Source: Sporosarcina luteola (GTDB lineage: Bacteria; Bacillota; Bacilli; Bacillales_A; Planococcaceae). From it: a DNA stretch of 64,000 bases. Below the pieces are notes generated by a model that saw nothing but the letters and a program-made list of their open reading frames with translations, was not told the origin of the DNA and ran no database searches. The stretch covers positions 2,108,001 through 2,172,000 of the forward strand of contig NZ_JAMBNV010000001.1 in the NCBI RefSeq assembly GCF_023715245.1, given 5' to 3'. Numbering within the stretch: position 1 is the stretch's first letter; each line of letters starts with the position of its first letter. The position numbers and the translations under genes were made by a program. Shown piece by piece: positions 35,388-43,860 of the stretch.

Positions 35388-35456
35388 AATCTCTCTCTCC
35401 TTACTTCGGCTATTCAATGAATCAGACGGAGTGGATTGGTAAAAGTTACATTCATT

Positions 35457-36674
35457 TTAAACTGTCACCTTTTCATCTCGACCTGCTTTCAATCCAAAAA
35501 TAAGGAAGAGCAATGAAGCTAGCATAAAAATCAACAACGGACTTTTCCAAGAACCCGTCGCATCATGAAGAAACCCAAATAGCACAGGTCCGATAGCTGC
35601 TAGCAGATAGCCTGATGATTGGGCCATTCCTGATAACTCAGCGGCCTCTGTATGGGTCTCCGTCCGCAGTGTGAAAAACATCATTGCGAGTCCAAAGGAA
35701 GCACCGCCGGCAATCCCGATTGCAATCATCCATAATGGAGTCCACGATAATCCCCCTGCGAGAACGCCGCCATAGCCAATCAAATATAAAGCCGCTACGC
35801 CGACTACGATCATCCGCTGATCCTTCAATTTTCCTGCGAGAATTGGAATGATGAATGTCATCGGCAACTGTGATAATTGTAAAAGGGAAAACATCCAGCC
35901 CGCTTTCTCGGCCGTCATGCCCTCAGATATGAGTATTTCAGGCAGCCATGCAGCTGTACAATAAAATAGCAATGACTGCAGCCCCATGAAAAACGTGACC
36001 GCCCAAGCAATCGGTGAGCGCCATAAGATAGGTGATTTCTCTATAGATGCTTTTTCATCTACCGTTTGCAAGGATACTCTGTTTTTCAGCTGAGGTATCC
36101 ATAATAGCAACGCTAGCGCGGATAAGGCAGCCCATATCCCCAATGCACCTTGCCAACCGAATTGTGTATTGAGTACAATCGGTGCGCTGATGCCCGAAGC
36201 CGTTGTCGCTGATATGTTCATGGCGACCGAGTAGATTCCCGTCATTAACCCAATATGTAATGGAAAGCTTAATTTCAACAAGGCTGGCAACAATACATTC
36301 CCGAACGCGATAGCGACACCGATAAGGAACGTCCCAGCGACTAAAAACAATATGGATCCAGCCGAACGGATTAAGATGCCGACCGTCAATAAACATAGAG
36401 AGATGAATAGAGTCAACTCCATACCGAACCTCTTCGATAGTTTAGGAGCTATTGGCGATATGAAGGCGAACGCCAAAAGAGGGATTGTCGTCACTAAGCC
36501 CGCCAGTACATTCGACATTCCCAGCCCATCCCGTATCGGACCGATAATCGGGCCAACGGACGTCAAAGGTGAACGTAACGTTGAAGCGATAAAGATAATA
36601 CCGATAATCAATAACCAAGTTTTTTTCCCGAAGCTAAGTTGCTTAGTGTAGCTTTGTGTTTCTTCGAGCTTCAT
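35457..36674 (-). CDS. MFS transporter, CynX/NimT-like
   Basis: 405 aa with about 12 hydrophobic segments. The N-terminal WLLIIGIIFIASTLRSPLTSVGPIIGPIRDGLGMSN and the paired PLLAFAFISPIAPKLSKRFGMELTLFISL are the pattern of the CynX/NimT family of major facilitator transporters. LATWLPEILISEGM-like (here AAWLPEILISEGMTAEKAG) and GASFGLAMMFFTLRTET also fit. Substrate unknown. It is 5' to the phased array (d). Confidence 0.85.
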   Translation of the reverse strand: MKLEETQSYTKQLSFGKKTWLLIIGIIFIASTLRSPLTSVGPIIGPIRDGLGMSNVLAGLVTTIPLLAFAFISPIAPKLSKRFGMELTLFISLCLLTVGILIRSAGSILFLVAGTFLIGVAIAFGNVLLPALLKLSFPLHIGLMTGIYSVAMNISATTASGISAPIVLNTQFGWQGALGIWAALSALALLLWIPQLKNRVSLQTVDEKASIEKSPILWRSPIAWAVTFFMGLQSLLFYCTAAWLPEILISEGMTAEKAGWMFSLLQLSQLPMTFIIPILAGKLKDQRMIVVGVAALYLIGYGGVLAGGLSWTPLWMIAIGIAGGASFGLAMMFFTLRTETHTEAAELSGMAQSSGYLLAAIGPVLFGFLHDATGSWKSPLLIFMLASLLFLIFGLKAGRDEKVTV

Positions 36675-36755
36675 CCTATCGCCTCTCTTCCGTGATAAAT
36701 GCTATTTGAGCATATCATAATGGGAGATCTTTCTTAAGAGACGGTGTTAGTGGGA

Positions 36756-36870
36756 GGTTTGAGCGAGGTGAGTGGCGTTTTGGCGTAACCCCAACGAGTT
36801 ATGCGCGAGTGTGAGACCGTTTTGGCGCAATCTTTGCGAGGTTTTCGCGAGTTGAGGTGAGTTATGCTCC
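36756..36870 (+). repeat. Intergenic phased array (d): six units of exactly 21 bp, GTTTTGGCG / GTTATGCG cores
   Basis: Units start at 36756, 36777, 36798, 36819, 36840 and 36861 (21-base steps). GTTTTGGCG appears at 36777 and 36819, GTTATGC at 36798 and 36861. It lies between the MFS and argD genes, which point the same way. No gene is seen in it. Confidence 0.85.
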
Positions 36871-36902
36871 TCTCAGGACTAATCACCTATTCCAAACCAG
36901 AG

Positions 36903-36941
36903 AAAAACGGATTTCCCCAGTCCGGGAGATCCGCTTTTTTT
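36903..36941. terminator. Terminator of argCJBD
   Basis: Stem AAAACGGAT / ATCCGCTTTTTT with GC inner pairs (TTCCC / GGGAG) and strong A and T tracts on both sides, just before the argD stop at 36943. It may also act on the plus strand. Confidence 0.8.
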
Positions 36942-36942
36942 A

Positions 36943-38088
36943 TCATATAGTCGATGGCACGAGTACAATGGAAGTCAAGATGTCGACTGCCTGGTCGATT
37001 TCCTCCTCAGTGACAGTCAACGGTGGCAGCAAGCGAATTACATCGGAACCGGCCTGCACGATAAGGAGCCCTGCTTCTTCCGCTTGGCGGATGTAAGGAG
37101 AAACGTCTCCCTTGCAATCGATGCCAATGAGCAATCCCTTTCCGCGGATGTCGAATTGTTCAGGCGGCAGGCTCTCTTTCAATCTCTGAATCAAAGCTTC
37201 GGATTTCTCCTGGACATCCTTCAGAAAATTTTTGTCGAAAACATGATCCACTACTGTCTGCGCAACTGCGACAGCAAGCGGGTTCCCTCCGAATGTGGTG
37301 CCATGCGTTCCAGGTCCGAACGAATCGAATAGTTCAGCTATTCCGAGCATCGCCCCAATCGGGAAGCCCCCACCCAATCCTTTGGCGAGTGTCATAATGT
37401 CGGGTTTTAAACCCGACTGCTCGTAGGCGTAGCGTGTACCAGTTCTACCGATGCCGGTTTGGACTTCATCGACAATGCATAAAATCCCCTTCGACTTGCA
37501 AATGTCAGAAATGACAGTAGCGAACTCGGGAGTTACTGCGTGGATTCCACCTTCCCCTTGGATCACTTCAAGCATGATCGCCGCTACATCATCATCGATC
37601 ACCGCTTCCAGAGATGACAAGTCATTGAACGGCACCGTCTTGAACGTTTCAAGCATTGGGCCGAATCCTTGCTTGATTTTATCCTGGCCTGTCGCCGCCA
37701 TCGCTCCGAATGTTCGCCCATGAAATGATTGGTCGAAGGTGATGATCGTCGATTTGCCTGTATGCTTTCTTGCGAGCTTGATGGCCGCTTCATTCGCTTC
37801 CGCTCCGCTATTGCAAAAGAAAGCATGAGAGAAGTGCGTGTCATTCATTAATGAAGCAGCGAGATTTCCCTGCTCTGGGCTTTCGAATAAATTCGATACA
37901 TGCCACAGCTTTTCACTTTGAACTTGAATCGCATTGACGATTGCAGGATGTGCATGTCCTAGGCTGACAACAGCTATGCCGCTTGTGAAATCGAGATATT
38001 GCTTGCCATCTGCATCTTCAACGACTGTCCCCTCGCCTTTTACGAGATGCACCGGTCGCCGTGCATAATTTTTGAATAACGTACTCAA
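36943..38088 (-). CDS. argD: Acetylornithine aminotransferase
   Basis: 381 aa from TTG 38088, with GGAGG upstream and the start overlapping the argB stop as TTGA. Class III aminotransferase: VEDADGKQYLDFTSGIAVVSLGHAHPAI, FFCNSGAEANEAAIKLAR, the PLP-lysine MTLAKGLGGGFPIGAM and GTHGTTFGGNPLAVA. It makes N-acetylornithine from the semialdehyde in arginine synthesis. Last gene of argCJBD. Confidence 0.95.
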   Translation of the reverse strand: MSTLFKNYARRPVHLVKGEGTVVEDADGKQYLDFTSGIAVVSLGHAHPAIVNAIQVQSEKLWHVSNLFESPEQGNLAASLMNDTHFSHAFFCNSGAEANEAAIKLARKHTGKSTIITFDQSFHGRTFGAMAATGQDKIKQGFGPMLETFKTVPFNDLSSLEAVIDDDVAAIMLEVIQGEGGIHAVTPEFATVISDICKSKGILCIVDEVQTGIGRTGTRYAYEQSGLKPDIMTLAKGLGGGFPIGAMLGIAELFDSFGPGTHGTTFGGNPLAVAVAQTVVDHVFDKNFLKDVQEKSEALIQRLKESLPPEQFDIRGKGLLIGIDCKGDVSPYIRQAEEAGLLIVQAGSDVIRLLPPLTVTEEEIDQAVDILTSIVLVPSTI

Positions 38089-38864
38089 CTGAAGACCTCC
38101 TCAAATCCGATTGTTGTGCCTGCCAAATGCTGATCTGCAATTTGGACGGATGGCACGCCGGCATCCAAGCAGTCGATTGCAGCATTCACTTTCGGGATCA
38201 TCCCACCGTATATATCCCCATCCTCAATCCATTTCACGATATCACTTGACGAGACGGCAGATTGAATTTCATTTCCGATCTTTATTCCAGGTGTATCCGT
38301 CACAAACAGGAGACTCTCCGCACCAATCGCTAGCGCAATTTTGCTAGCAACTGTATCCGCGTTGATATTGAGCGGTTTACCGCATTCCGTCGCACCGATA
38401 CATGAGACGACAGGAACAATTCCACTGGCTAGTAATTTTTCAAGCAGACGGTCATTCACATGTTGTATGTCACCGACGAAGCCATATCGGTCTTTATCGA
38501 GTAAAGTACACGACAATAGTTTCCCGTCGAATCCGCTCAGTCCAATTGCATCGATGCCTTCACGATTCAACTGATGGACAAGTGATGGATTCACTTCACC
38601 GATTAAGACATCCCTCACGATTGCGATGGATTGATCGCAAGTGACCCGAATGCCATTGTCAATGTTCGACGCAATCGCATTCTTCTTTAACGCTGTATTG
38701 ATGGAAGGCCCGCCTCCATGGACGATGACAATTTCGTAGCCGGCACTTTTCATTTCGTGGAATTTCGTAAAAAAACCGCTTTGCAACCCTTCGAGCATAC
38801 TGCCTCCGAGCTTAATGACAATCCGTTTACGATCGGTAAGAAGCATTGATTTGAACGTAGTCAT
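38085..38864 (-). CDS. argB: Acetylglutamate kinase
   Basis: 259 aa amino-acid-kinase fold: RIVIKLGGSMLEG, VHGGGPSINTAL, GEVNPSLVHQLN and INADTVASKIALAIGAESLLFVTDTPGIK, with the C-terminal GMIPKVNAAIDCLDAGVPSVQI. It phosphorylates N-acetylglutamate; its N-terminus is short, as expected for the type without an arginine-sensing extension. It overlaps argJ by 38 bases. Confidence 0.95.
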   Translation of the reverse strand: MTTFKSMLLTDRKRIVIKLGGSMLEGLQSGFFTKFHEMKSAGYEIVIVHGGGPSINTALKKNAIASNIDNGIRVTCDQSIAIVRDVLIGEVNPSLVHQLNREGIDAIGLSGFDGKLLSCTLLDKDRYGFVGDIQHVNDRLLEKLLASGIVPVVSCIGATECGKPLNINADTVASKIALAIGAESLLFVTDTPGIKIGNEIQSAVSSSDIVKWIEDGDIYGGMIPKVNAAIDCLDAGVPSVQIADQHLAGTTIGFEEVFS

Positions 38865-40053
38865 ATGTCAAATCGCACCCCCATGCTATTCCGTGGCCAT
38901 TTCCTTTATTCAACCCGACGTAGATCTTTACTTCAGGCTGTTTCAAGTAATGTAGCAGCTGCTCTTCCGAGAAGAAAACCGGTTCGCCGTCCTTCACGAC
39001 TGGCGTGTCACCAATCTTAATTGTAATTCCTAGAGGATCGACTGACGCACCGCTATACCCGACCGCTGCAATGACCCTTCCCCAGTTCGCGTCGCAACCG
39101 AACACTGCTGTTTTAACTAATGGAGACCCGACGACCGTCTTCGCAATTTTCCTCGCTTCTGCGTCTGTCAGAGCTCCTTCCACTTCCACTTCGATGAGCT
39201 TTGTCGCCCCTTCCCCATCCTTTGCAATCATTTTCGCAAGATCTTGTGCGACTGCATGTAAGGTTTTGATGAAGGAGTCCCAGTCAGGATGGGCAGGAGA
39301 TAATGGTTGATTGTCCGCCATGCCGTTCGCAAGTACGAGGACCATATCGTTCGTGGACGTATCCCCATCGACGGTAATCGAATTGAATGTCACATCAGTT
39401 ACAGACTTCAACGCTCCCTGTAAATGGACAGAGTCAATTTTCGCATCGGTCGTTATGAAGCCGAGCATCGTTGCCATATTTGGTTCAATCATTCCTGAAC
39501 CTTTCGCTGTTCCCGCGATGATGACTTCTTTGCCATCCACTTCTGTTCGGTAAGCAGTGTTCTTCGTGACCGTATCTGTCGTCAAGATTGCTTGAGAAAA
39601 CTGAATGGACCCTTCAAGCGTGTTTGTCGGCTTCAGCTGTTCGATCCCTTTCAACAAAGGTTCCATATTCAATTTCTCACCGATAACACCTGTCGAGGCG
39701 ACTCCAACCAAGTTCGGTGCGATGCCGAATTGCTGAGCCGTCTTCTCTTGCATCGTGAGCGCATCGATCATGCCCTGTTTCCCCGTGCATGCATTCGCAT
39801 TGCCTGAATTGACGATGACCGCCTGCATCTTCCCGTTTTTGTGCACAACTTCTTTCGTCACTACAAGAGGGGCCGCCTGGATGGCGTTCGTTGTAAATAC
39901 ACCCGCGACACTCGCCGGAACGTCGCTTAGCAATACCGCCAAATCGTATTTCTTATGCTTCAGTCCGCAATGGATGCCGACCGCTTTGAACCCTTTAGGT
40001 GTTGCAATATTTTTGCCTGATACGGGTTTCAATTGTTGAACAGCTACCGCCAT
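38827..40053 (-). CDS. argJ: Bifunctional ornithine acetyltransferase/N-acetylglutamate synthase
   Basis: 408 aa. Self-cleaving NTN-like enzyme with GTAKGSGMIEPNMATMLGFITTDA, where the Thr becomes the nucleophile. GIHCGLKHKKYDLAVLLSDVPASVAGVFT and ANWGRVIAAVGYSGA are also diagnostic. It recycles the acetyl group in arginine synthesis, so argE and a separate argA are not needed. AAAGAGGAGGAATTGGT precedes the ATG. Confidence 0.96.
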   Translation of the reverse strand: MAVAVQQLKPVSGKNIATPKGFKAVGIHCGLKHKKYDLAVLLSDVPASVAGVFTTNAIQAAPLVVTKEVVHKNGKMQAVIVNSGNANACTGKQGMIDALTMQEKTAQQFGIAPNLVGVASTGVIGEKLNMEPLLKGIEQLKPTNTLEGSIQFSQAILTTDTVTKNTAYRTEVDGKEVIIAGTAKGSGMIEPNMATMLGFITTDAKIDSVHLQGALKSVTDVTFNSITVDGDTSTNDMVLVLANGMADNQPLSPAHPDWDSFIKTLHAVAQDLAKMIAKDGEGATKLIEVEVEGALTDAEARKIAKTVVGSPLVKTAVFGCDANWGRVIAAVGYSGASVDPLGITIKIGDTPVVKDGEPVFFSEEQLLHYLKQPEVKIYVGLNKGNGHGIAWGCDLTYDYVQINASYRS

Positions 40054-40068
40054 ACCAATTCCTCCTCT

Positions 40069-41103
40069 TTAAATGAATAATGGAACTTGTGTCAATCCTG
40101 TCGTTTCATCCAAACCGAATTGCACATTCATATTCTGGACTGCCTGCCCGGCAGCCCCTTTCACCAAGTTATCGATAACGGAAACGATCGTTGCCCTATT
40201 CGTCCTAGGATCCACTTTCACGTGAATATCACAGAAGTTCGAACCGGCCACTTGCTTCGTGCAAAATTTCTTCGATTGATTCATGATCCTCACAAATGGC
40301 TTGCCCTCATAGGTGTCTTTCAAACGGTTGACAAGCTGTTCTTCCGTGACGCTCGTCTTCACGGGTGCATAGCTCGTAGCCATTATCCCCCTCGTCATCG
40401 GAACGAGATGTGTTGTGAACGTCACTGGAACTTTTTGATTACTAAACTGGGCAATCCCTTGTTCAATTTCGGGAATATGCTGGTGCTCATGTATTTTATA
40501 AATGGAAAAGTTTTCATTTGTTTCACTGAAATGCGTCATCTGCCCCGGTGTATTCCCGGCTCCTGACACGCCGCTCTTCGCATCGATGATAAGTCCCGAG
40601 GGATCTATCAGTCTCTCTTTAAGTAACGGCAGTAAAGAAAGTAGCACTGCAGTCGGATAGCAGCCCGGGTTCGCAATGAGCTGCGCGTTTTTAATTGTTT
40701 CGTAATTCCATTCCGTCAATCCGTATGCGCTTTGCTCAATCGCTTCAGCTGGTGCAGGAGTTTTCTTATACCATTGCTCATACTCCGCTGTATCTTTCAA
40801 ACGGAAGTCGCCGGACAAATCTATCAGTTTAGGTCCACTGCCGATAAGCGGTGGCAGTAAATGGCTCGTCACTCCCGCCGGTGTACTCGCAAACAGGACG
40901 TCATAGCCCTTCAATTGATCACGATCGATTTTTAGAAGAGGCTGATCATACATGTTCGTGACATGTGGAAATTTGGCGGAAAACGATGTCCCTTCATCTG
41001 ATGATGTGAATAAATCGATTTGTTCCACTTCCGGATGATTGTGCAGCAATCGAATCAATTCAAGCCCGCCATACCCGGTAGAACCGATGATTCCTATCTT
41101 CAT
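40069..41103 (-). CDS. argC: N-acetyl-gamma-glutamyl-phosphate reductase
   Basis: 344 aa from ATG 41103; AAAAGGGGTGGGAGAC lies just upstream and an earlier frame start is 19 codons into the leader. NADP motif MKIGIIGSTGYGGLELIRLLHNHP, catalytic cysteine IANPGCYPTAVLLSLLPLL and HxxH-like ENFSIYKIHEHQHIPEIEQ. It reduces acetylglutamyl phosphate; first gene of argCJBD. Confidence 0.95.
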   Translation of the reverse strand: MKIGIIGSTGYGGLELIRLLHNHPEVEQIDLFTSSDEGTSFSAKFPHVTNMYDQPLLKIDRDQLKGYDVLFASTPAGVTSHLLPPLIGSGPKLIDLSGDFRLKDTAEYEQWYKKTPAPAEAIEQSAYGLTEWNYETIKNAQLIANPGCYPTAVLLSLLPLLKERLIDPSGLIIDAKSGVSGAGNTPGQMTHFSETNENFSIYKIHEHQHIPEIEQGIAQFSNQKVPVTFTTHLVPMTRGIMATSYAPVKTSVTEEQLVNRLKDTYEGKPFVRIMNQSKKFCTKQVAGSNFCDIHVKVDPRTNRATIVSVIDNLVKGAAGQAVQNMNVQFGLDETTGLTQVPLFI

Positions 41104-41131
41104 GTCTCCCACCCCTTTTATCGTTAGGAAT

Positions 41132-41160
41132 AGTATACGTATGCATAAATATAAAGTCAA
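41132..41160 (-). promoter_or_regulatory. argC promoter with an ARG-box-like site in the spacer
   Basis: On the minus strand TTGACT and TATACT with a 17-base spacer, close to argC. The plus-strand sequence 41140-41157 (TATGCATAAATATAAAGT) matches the ARG-box pattern TNTGNATWWWWATNCANA at all but two specified positions and overlaps the -35/spacer, where ArgR/AhrC would repress. Confidence 0.65.
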
Positions 41161-41234
41161 CTGTATTATTATAAATTTTGTATTAATTTTTCATTCCCTG
41201 CTTTATGATTGGAGTTTTGAATTAAAGGAGAATA

Positions 41235-41243
41235 TGCTATACT
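41235..41243 (+). promoter_or_regulatory. fabI promoter, extended -10
   Basis: TGCTATACT (TGn plus TATACT at 41238-41243) lies 60 bases before the fabI ATG, with a weak TTTTGA/TTGAAT-type -35. It is divergent from the argC promoter. Confidence 0.55.
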
Positions 41244-41249
41244 ATTGTT

Positions 41250-41267
41250 ATTATCAGGTACTAATAT
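41250..41267 (+). promoter_or_regulatory. FapR-like operator at the fabI start site
   Basis: TTATCAGGTACTAATA contains the right half of the FapR operator (CAGGTACTAAT) and resembles the full site TTAGTACC-n-GGTACTAA with one degenerate arm. It lies directly downstream of the -10, where FapR represses fatty-acid genes until malonyl-CoA rises. Confidence 0.6.
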
Positions 41268-41302
41268 TAGGTGATAGTTTTCTACCGATTGAGGAGGCCA
41301 TT

Positions 41303-42082
41303 ATGGAAGATTTATTGAAGCTTAAAGGAAAGAACATTGTCGTCATGGGTGTTGCAAACGAGCGAAGCATTGCGTGGGGTGTAGCGAAGTCCCTTTTTGA
41401 AGTCGGTGCGAACGTTATTTTCACGTACCGTAAAGAACGTTCCCTTGCCAAGCTCGAGAAAGCATTGGAAAGCAATGGACTGGAACCGAAGATGATCGTC
41501 CAATGTGATGTGAATGAAGATGAAAGCATTCAACATGCATTTACATTGATCGGTGAAACTCTCGGAACAATCCACGGAGTTGTCCACTCGATCGCATTTG
41601 CGCATGCAGAAGATTTACGCAATGATTTTGTCGAAACATCAAGGAGCGGCTATGCATTCGCACAAGATTCAAGCGCTTATTCATTGGTGGCGACAGCTAG
41701 GGAAGCGCGCCGCTATATGACAGAAGGCGGCTCAATCATCACAATGAGCTATTTAGGTGCAGAACGGGTCCTTGACGGATATAATGTCATGGGTGTAGCA
41801 AAAGCGGCGCTTGAAGCATCTGTCAAATATTTGGCAAATGATTTGGGGAAAGAAGCGATCCGCGTCAATGCGATATCAGCAGGCGCAGTCCGTACCCTTT
41901 CCGCGAAAGGCGTTCCTTCCTTCAACACGATTTTGGGGCAAATCGAAGAAAAAGCTCCGTTGAGACGCAATATTACTAATGAGGAAGTCGCGAAGATGTC
42001 AATTGCGATGTTAAGCGATCTTTCAAGCGGTGTAACCGGCGAAATCATTTACGTCGATGGTGGCTACAATATAATGGGATGA
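41303..42082 (+). CDS. fabI: Enoyl-[acyl-carrier-protein] reductase
   Basis: 259 aa from ATG 41303, with GAGGAGGCC upstream; the frame is open earlier into the argC promoter but without a ribosome site. NAD motif VVMGVANERSIAWGVAKSL (GxxxxxSIA), the active-site Tyr-x6-Lys in YNVMGVAKAALEASVKYLA and INAISAGAVRTLSAKGVPSF are the FabI signature. It reduces enoyl-ACP in fatty-acid elongation and is the triclosan target class. A FapR-like site precedes it. Confidence 0.96.
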   Translation: MEDLLKLKGKNIVVMGVANERSIAWGVAKSLFEVGANVIFTYRKERSLAKLEKALESNGLEPKMIVQCDVNEDESIQHAFTLIGETLGTIHGVVHSIAFAHAEDLRNDFVETSRSGYAFAQDSSAYSLVATAREARRYMTEGGSIITMSYLGAERVLDGYNVMGVAKAALEASVKYLANDLGKEAIRVNAISAGAVRTLSAKGVPSFNTILGQIEEKAPLRRNITNEEVAKMSIAMLSDLSSGVTGEIIYVDGGYNIMG

Positions 42083-42112
42083 AAAAAAGGAGCTTAGAGG
42101 CTCCTTTTTTTC
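42082..42112 (+). terminator. Terminator of fabI
   Basis: Stem AAAAAGGAGC / GCTCCTTTTT with a seven-T tract, overlapping the fabI stop region. Confidence 0.88.
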
Positions 42113-42162
42113 TTGCGGTTGATTCGAGATAGTTAGAACCCGTTGAGTCATTAGTCCCGAAA

Positions 42163-42287
42163 TGACGATAAATTCCGAAATTTGACCGATAACTGTTAGA
42201 AAATGATCGATAACTATGTTAGATTGATCGATATCTTTAGCGAAATGAACGATAAATTTGTGAAAATGACCGATAACTTTTCATACT
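42163..42287 (+). repeat. Intergenic phased array (c): six units, 21 bp, core TGATCGATAACT
   Basis: Starts at 42163 (one 20-base step), then 42183, 42204, 42225, 42246 and 42267, exactly 21 apart. The core TGA(T/C)CGATAACT is the reverse complement of array (b). It lies between fabI and the downstream gene on the same strand. No coding evidence. Confidence 0.92.
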
Positions 42288-42341
42288 CCAGTTCAGCAAC
42301 CTATCTTTTCCAAAATCGTCATTGCTATGAGGTGAAAATGT

Positions 42342-43243
42342 ATGAAAAAAAAGCCTATTTACGTTGAAATAGAGATTGATTCAAATATAGATAATGTATG
42401 GAATGCTTCTCAAGATCCGGACTTGCATTCGCAGTGGGATCTGAGGTTCTCCTCCATCACCTATTTGCCGAAAAAAGATGGCGAGCCGCAGAAGTTCACG
42501 TACAAACGGAGCGTCACTCCCCTATTCACCGTTGAAGGCTGGGGGAAAAGTACAGGGACATTCAATAAAGGAGATGGCACGCGGTCTTCCTCTCTTCATT
42601 TCGGAACTGATCAATGGTTTTCGCCAATTAAGGAAGGAAAAGGATACTGGAAATATGAGCTCCGGCAAGAAGGGACGAGATTTTTAACGCAATATGATTA
42701 TGATCCGAATTTTGGTAAGTTCGGCAAAGCGTTTGATACATTCATCTTCCGCCCTATCATTGGATGGGGCACTGCCCTCAGTTTCGATGTGTTGAAACGA
42801 TGGCTTGAGAAAGGGGAAGCTCCCCGTTCCCAATACTTCCGCTTTTTCTCGACATATGGACTTGCCATACTGTTTTCCTTCATATGGATTTATCATGGAC
42901 TTATTCCAAAAATCATCGGGAACCACCCCGAGGAGAAACGGATGTTGGCGAGCGCATTACCCCTGGAGGATTCAAAACTAACTGCAATGATAATCGGCAT
43001 TGGCATCGCTGAGGTGCTGTTAGGGATTCTTTGGTTCTTTTATCAGAAGAAAAAGCATTTATTCGCCATTCAGATAGCAGTCTTCCTTTACTCACCGTTG
43101 CAGCGATCATTGCGGCTCCTGACGTGGCTATGCACCCCTTTAACCCAGTGACATTCAATCTGTCATTGTTTGTTCTATCACTTATCGGTTATTGGACGAG
43201 TGAAGACGTCCCTACAGCAAAAAGTTGCAAAAGGAAAAGGTGA
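42342..43243 (+). pseudogene. SRPBCC-DoxX-like membrane fusion protein, frameshifted
   Basis: Residues 1-150 form a SRPBCC-like domain (VEIEIDSNIDNVWNASQDPDLHSQWD) followed by hydrophobic segments (YGLAILFSFIWIYHGLIPKIIG, AMIIGIGIAEVLLGILWFF). The frame-0 reading then becomes non-homologous after VFLYSPL, while a different frame gives the expected continuation LPLLTVAAIIAAPDVAMHPFNPVTFNLSLFVLSLIGYW, a typical DoxX-like tail. A one-base deletion in the TTT run at about 43087-43089 explains both. Either a true frameshift, an assembly error or programmed slippage. First gene of a run with DUF4166 and YndJ. Confidence 0.7.
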
Positions 43244-43251
43244 ATGGACAA

Positions 43252-43860
43252 GTGTCAATTTATAGAACGGTTCTCGGAGAAAATTTCAAACGGTTGCATC
43301 CGATGCTGCAAAAACGTTATGACCTTGCAGATGGCAATGTTTTTGAAGCGACGGGAACAATGAAGGAAATTAAAGGAGGCCCTAAGTGGCTATATCCCCT
43401 TTTCAAGATTGGTGTCAACTGGAAACTGCTATTCCCGGAACGAGGAATAAACGTTCCATTTTCAATCAAGAACACAGCCTTTCTTGGCTCCAATGGCGAA
43501 AGTCAAATTCATTGGGAGCGCATCTTTCATTTCGGTACGACAAAGCGCTATTTCAATGCGTTGATGAGCTTGGATGAAAAACGCCTTGTCATAAAAGATT
43601 ATCTCGGGGAGCCGCCACTAGTCTATTCCGATTTGGCTTTCGACGTTTCGGATGATGGTTCGCTGACGATCCATTCTTTGAATCAACGCCTCGTCCTCGG
43701 CAAAGTCGAGTTGCCTTTACCAAAGCTCTTGCAAGGTTTAGCGACGGTGACGGAATGTTATGATGAAGCGGCCGCGGTTTATCGTATAAACGTAAACGTA
43801 CGGAATCCGCTGATCGGCCATGTCTTTTCCTATGAAGGGGAGTTTGTCCAAGATGCGTAA
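43252..43860 (+). CDS. DUF4166 domain-containing protein
   Basis: 202 aa from GTG 43252 (AAAAGGTGA upstream), where the protein begins VSIYRTVLGENFKRLHPMLQKRY as other family members do; an earlier TTG (43225) would overlap the upstream gene. DUF4166 pattern includes GVNWKLLFPERGINVPF, SQIHWERIFHF and LVYSDLAFDVSDDGSLTIHSLNQRLVLGKVELPLPKLLQG. Function unknown. It overlaps the following YndJ gene by 8 bases. Confidence 0.78.
   Translation: MSIYRTVLGENFKRLHPMLQKRYDLADGNVFEATGTMKEIKGGPKWLYPLFKIGVNWKLLFPERGINVPFSIKNTAFLGSNGESQIHWERIFHFGTTKRYFNALMSLDEKRLVIKDYLGEPPLVYSDLAFDVSDDGSLTIHSLNQRLVLGKVELPLPKLLQGLATVTECYDEAAAVYRINVNVRNPLIGHVFSYEGEFVQDA

Noticed and set aside
41039..41302. N-terminal extension of fabI through the argC promoter
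   Set aside because: The ribosome site GAGGAGGCC sits at 41303, and the extension carries no family match.
43031..43243. 70-codon ORF as a separate gene after the SRPBCC-DoxX frame
   Set aside because: Its sequence is the expected continuation of the DoxX tail, so it is treated as the frameshifted end of the same gene.
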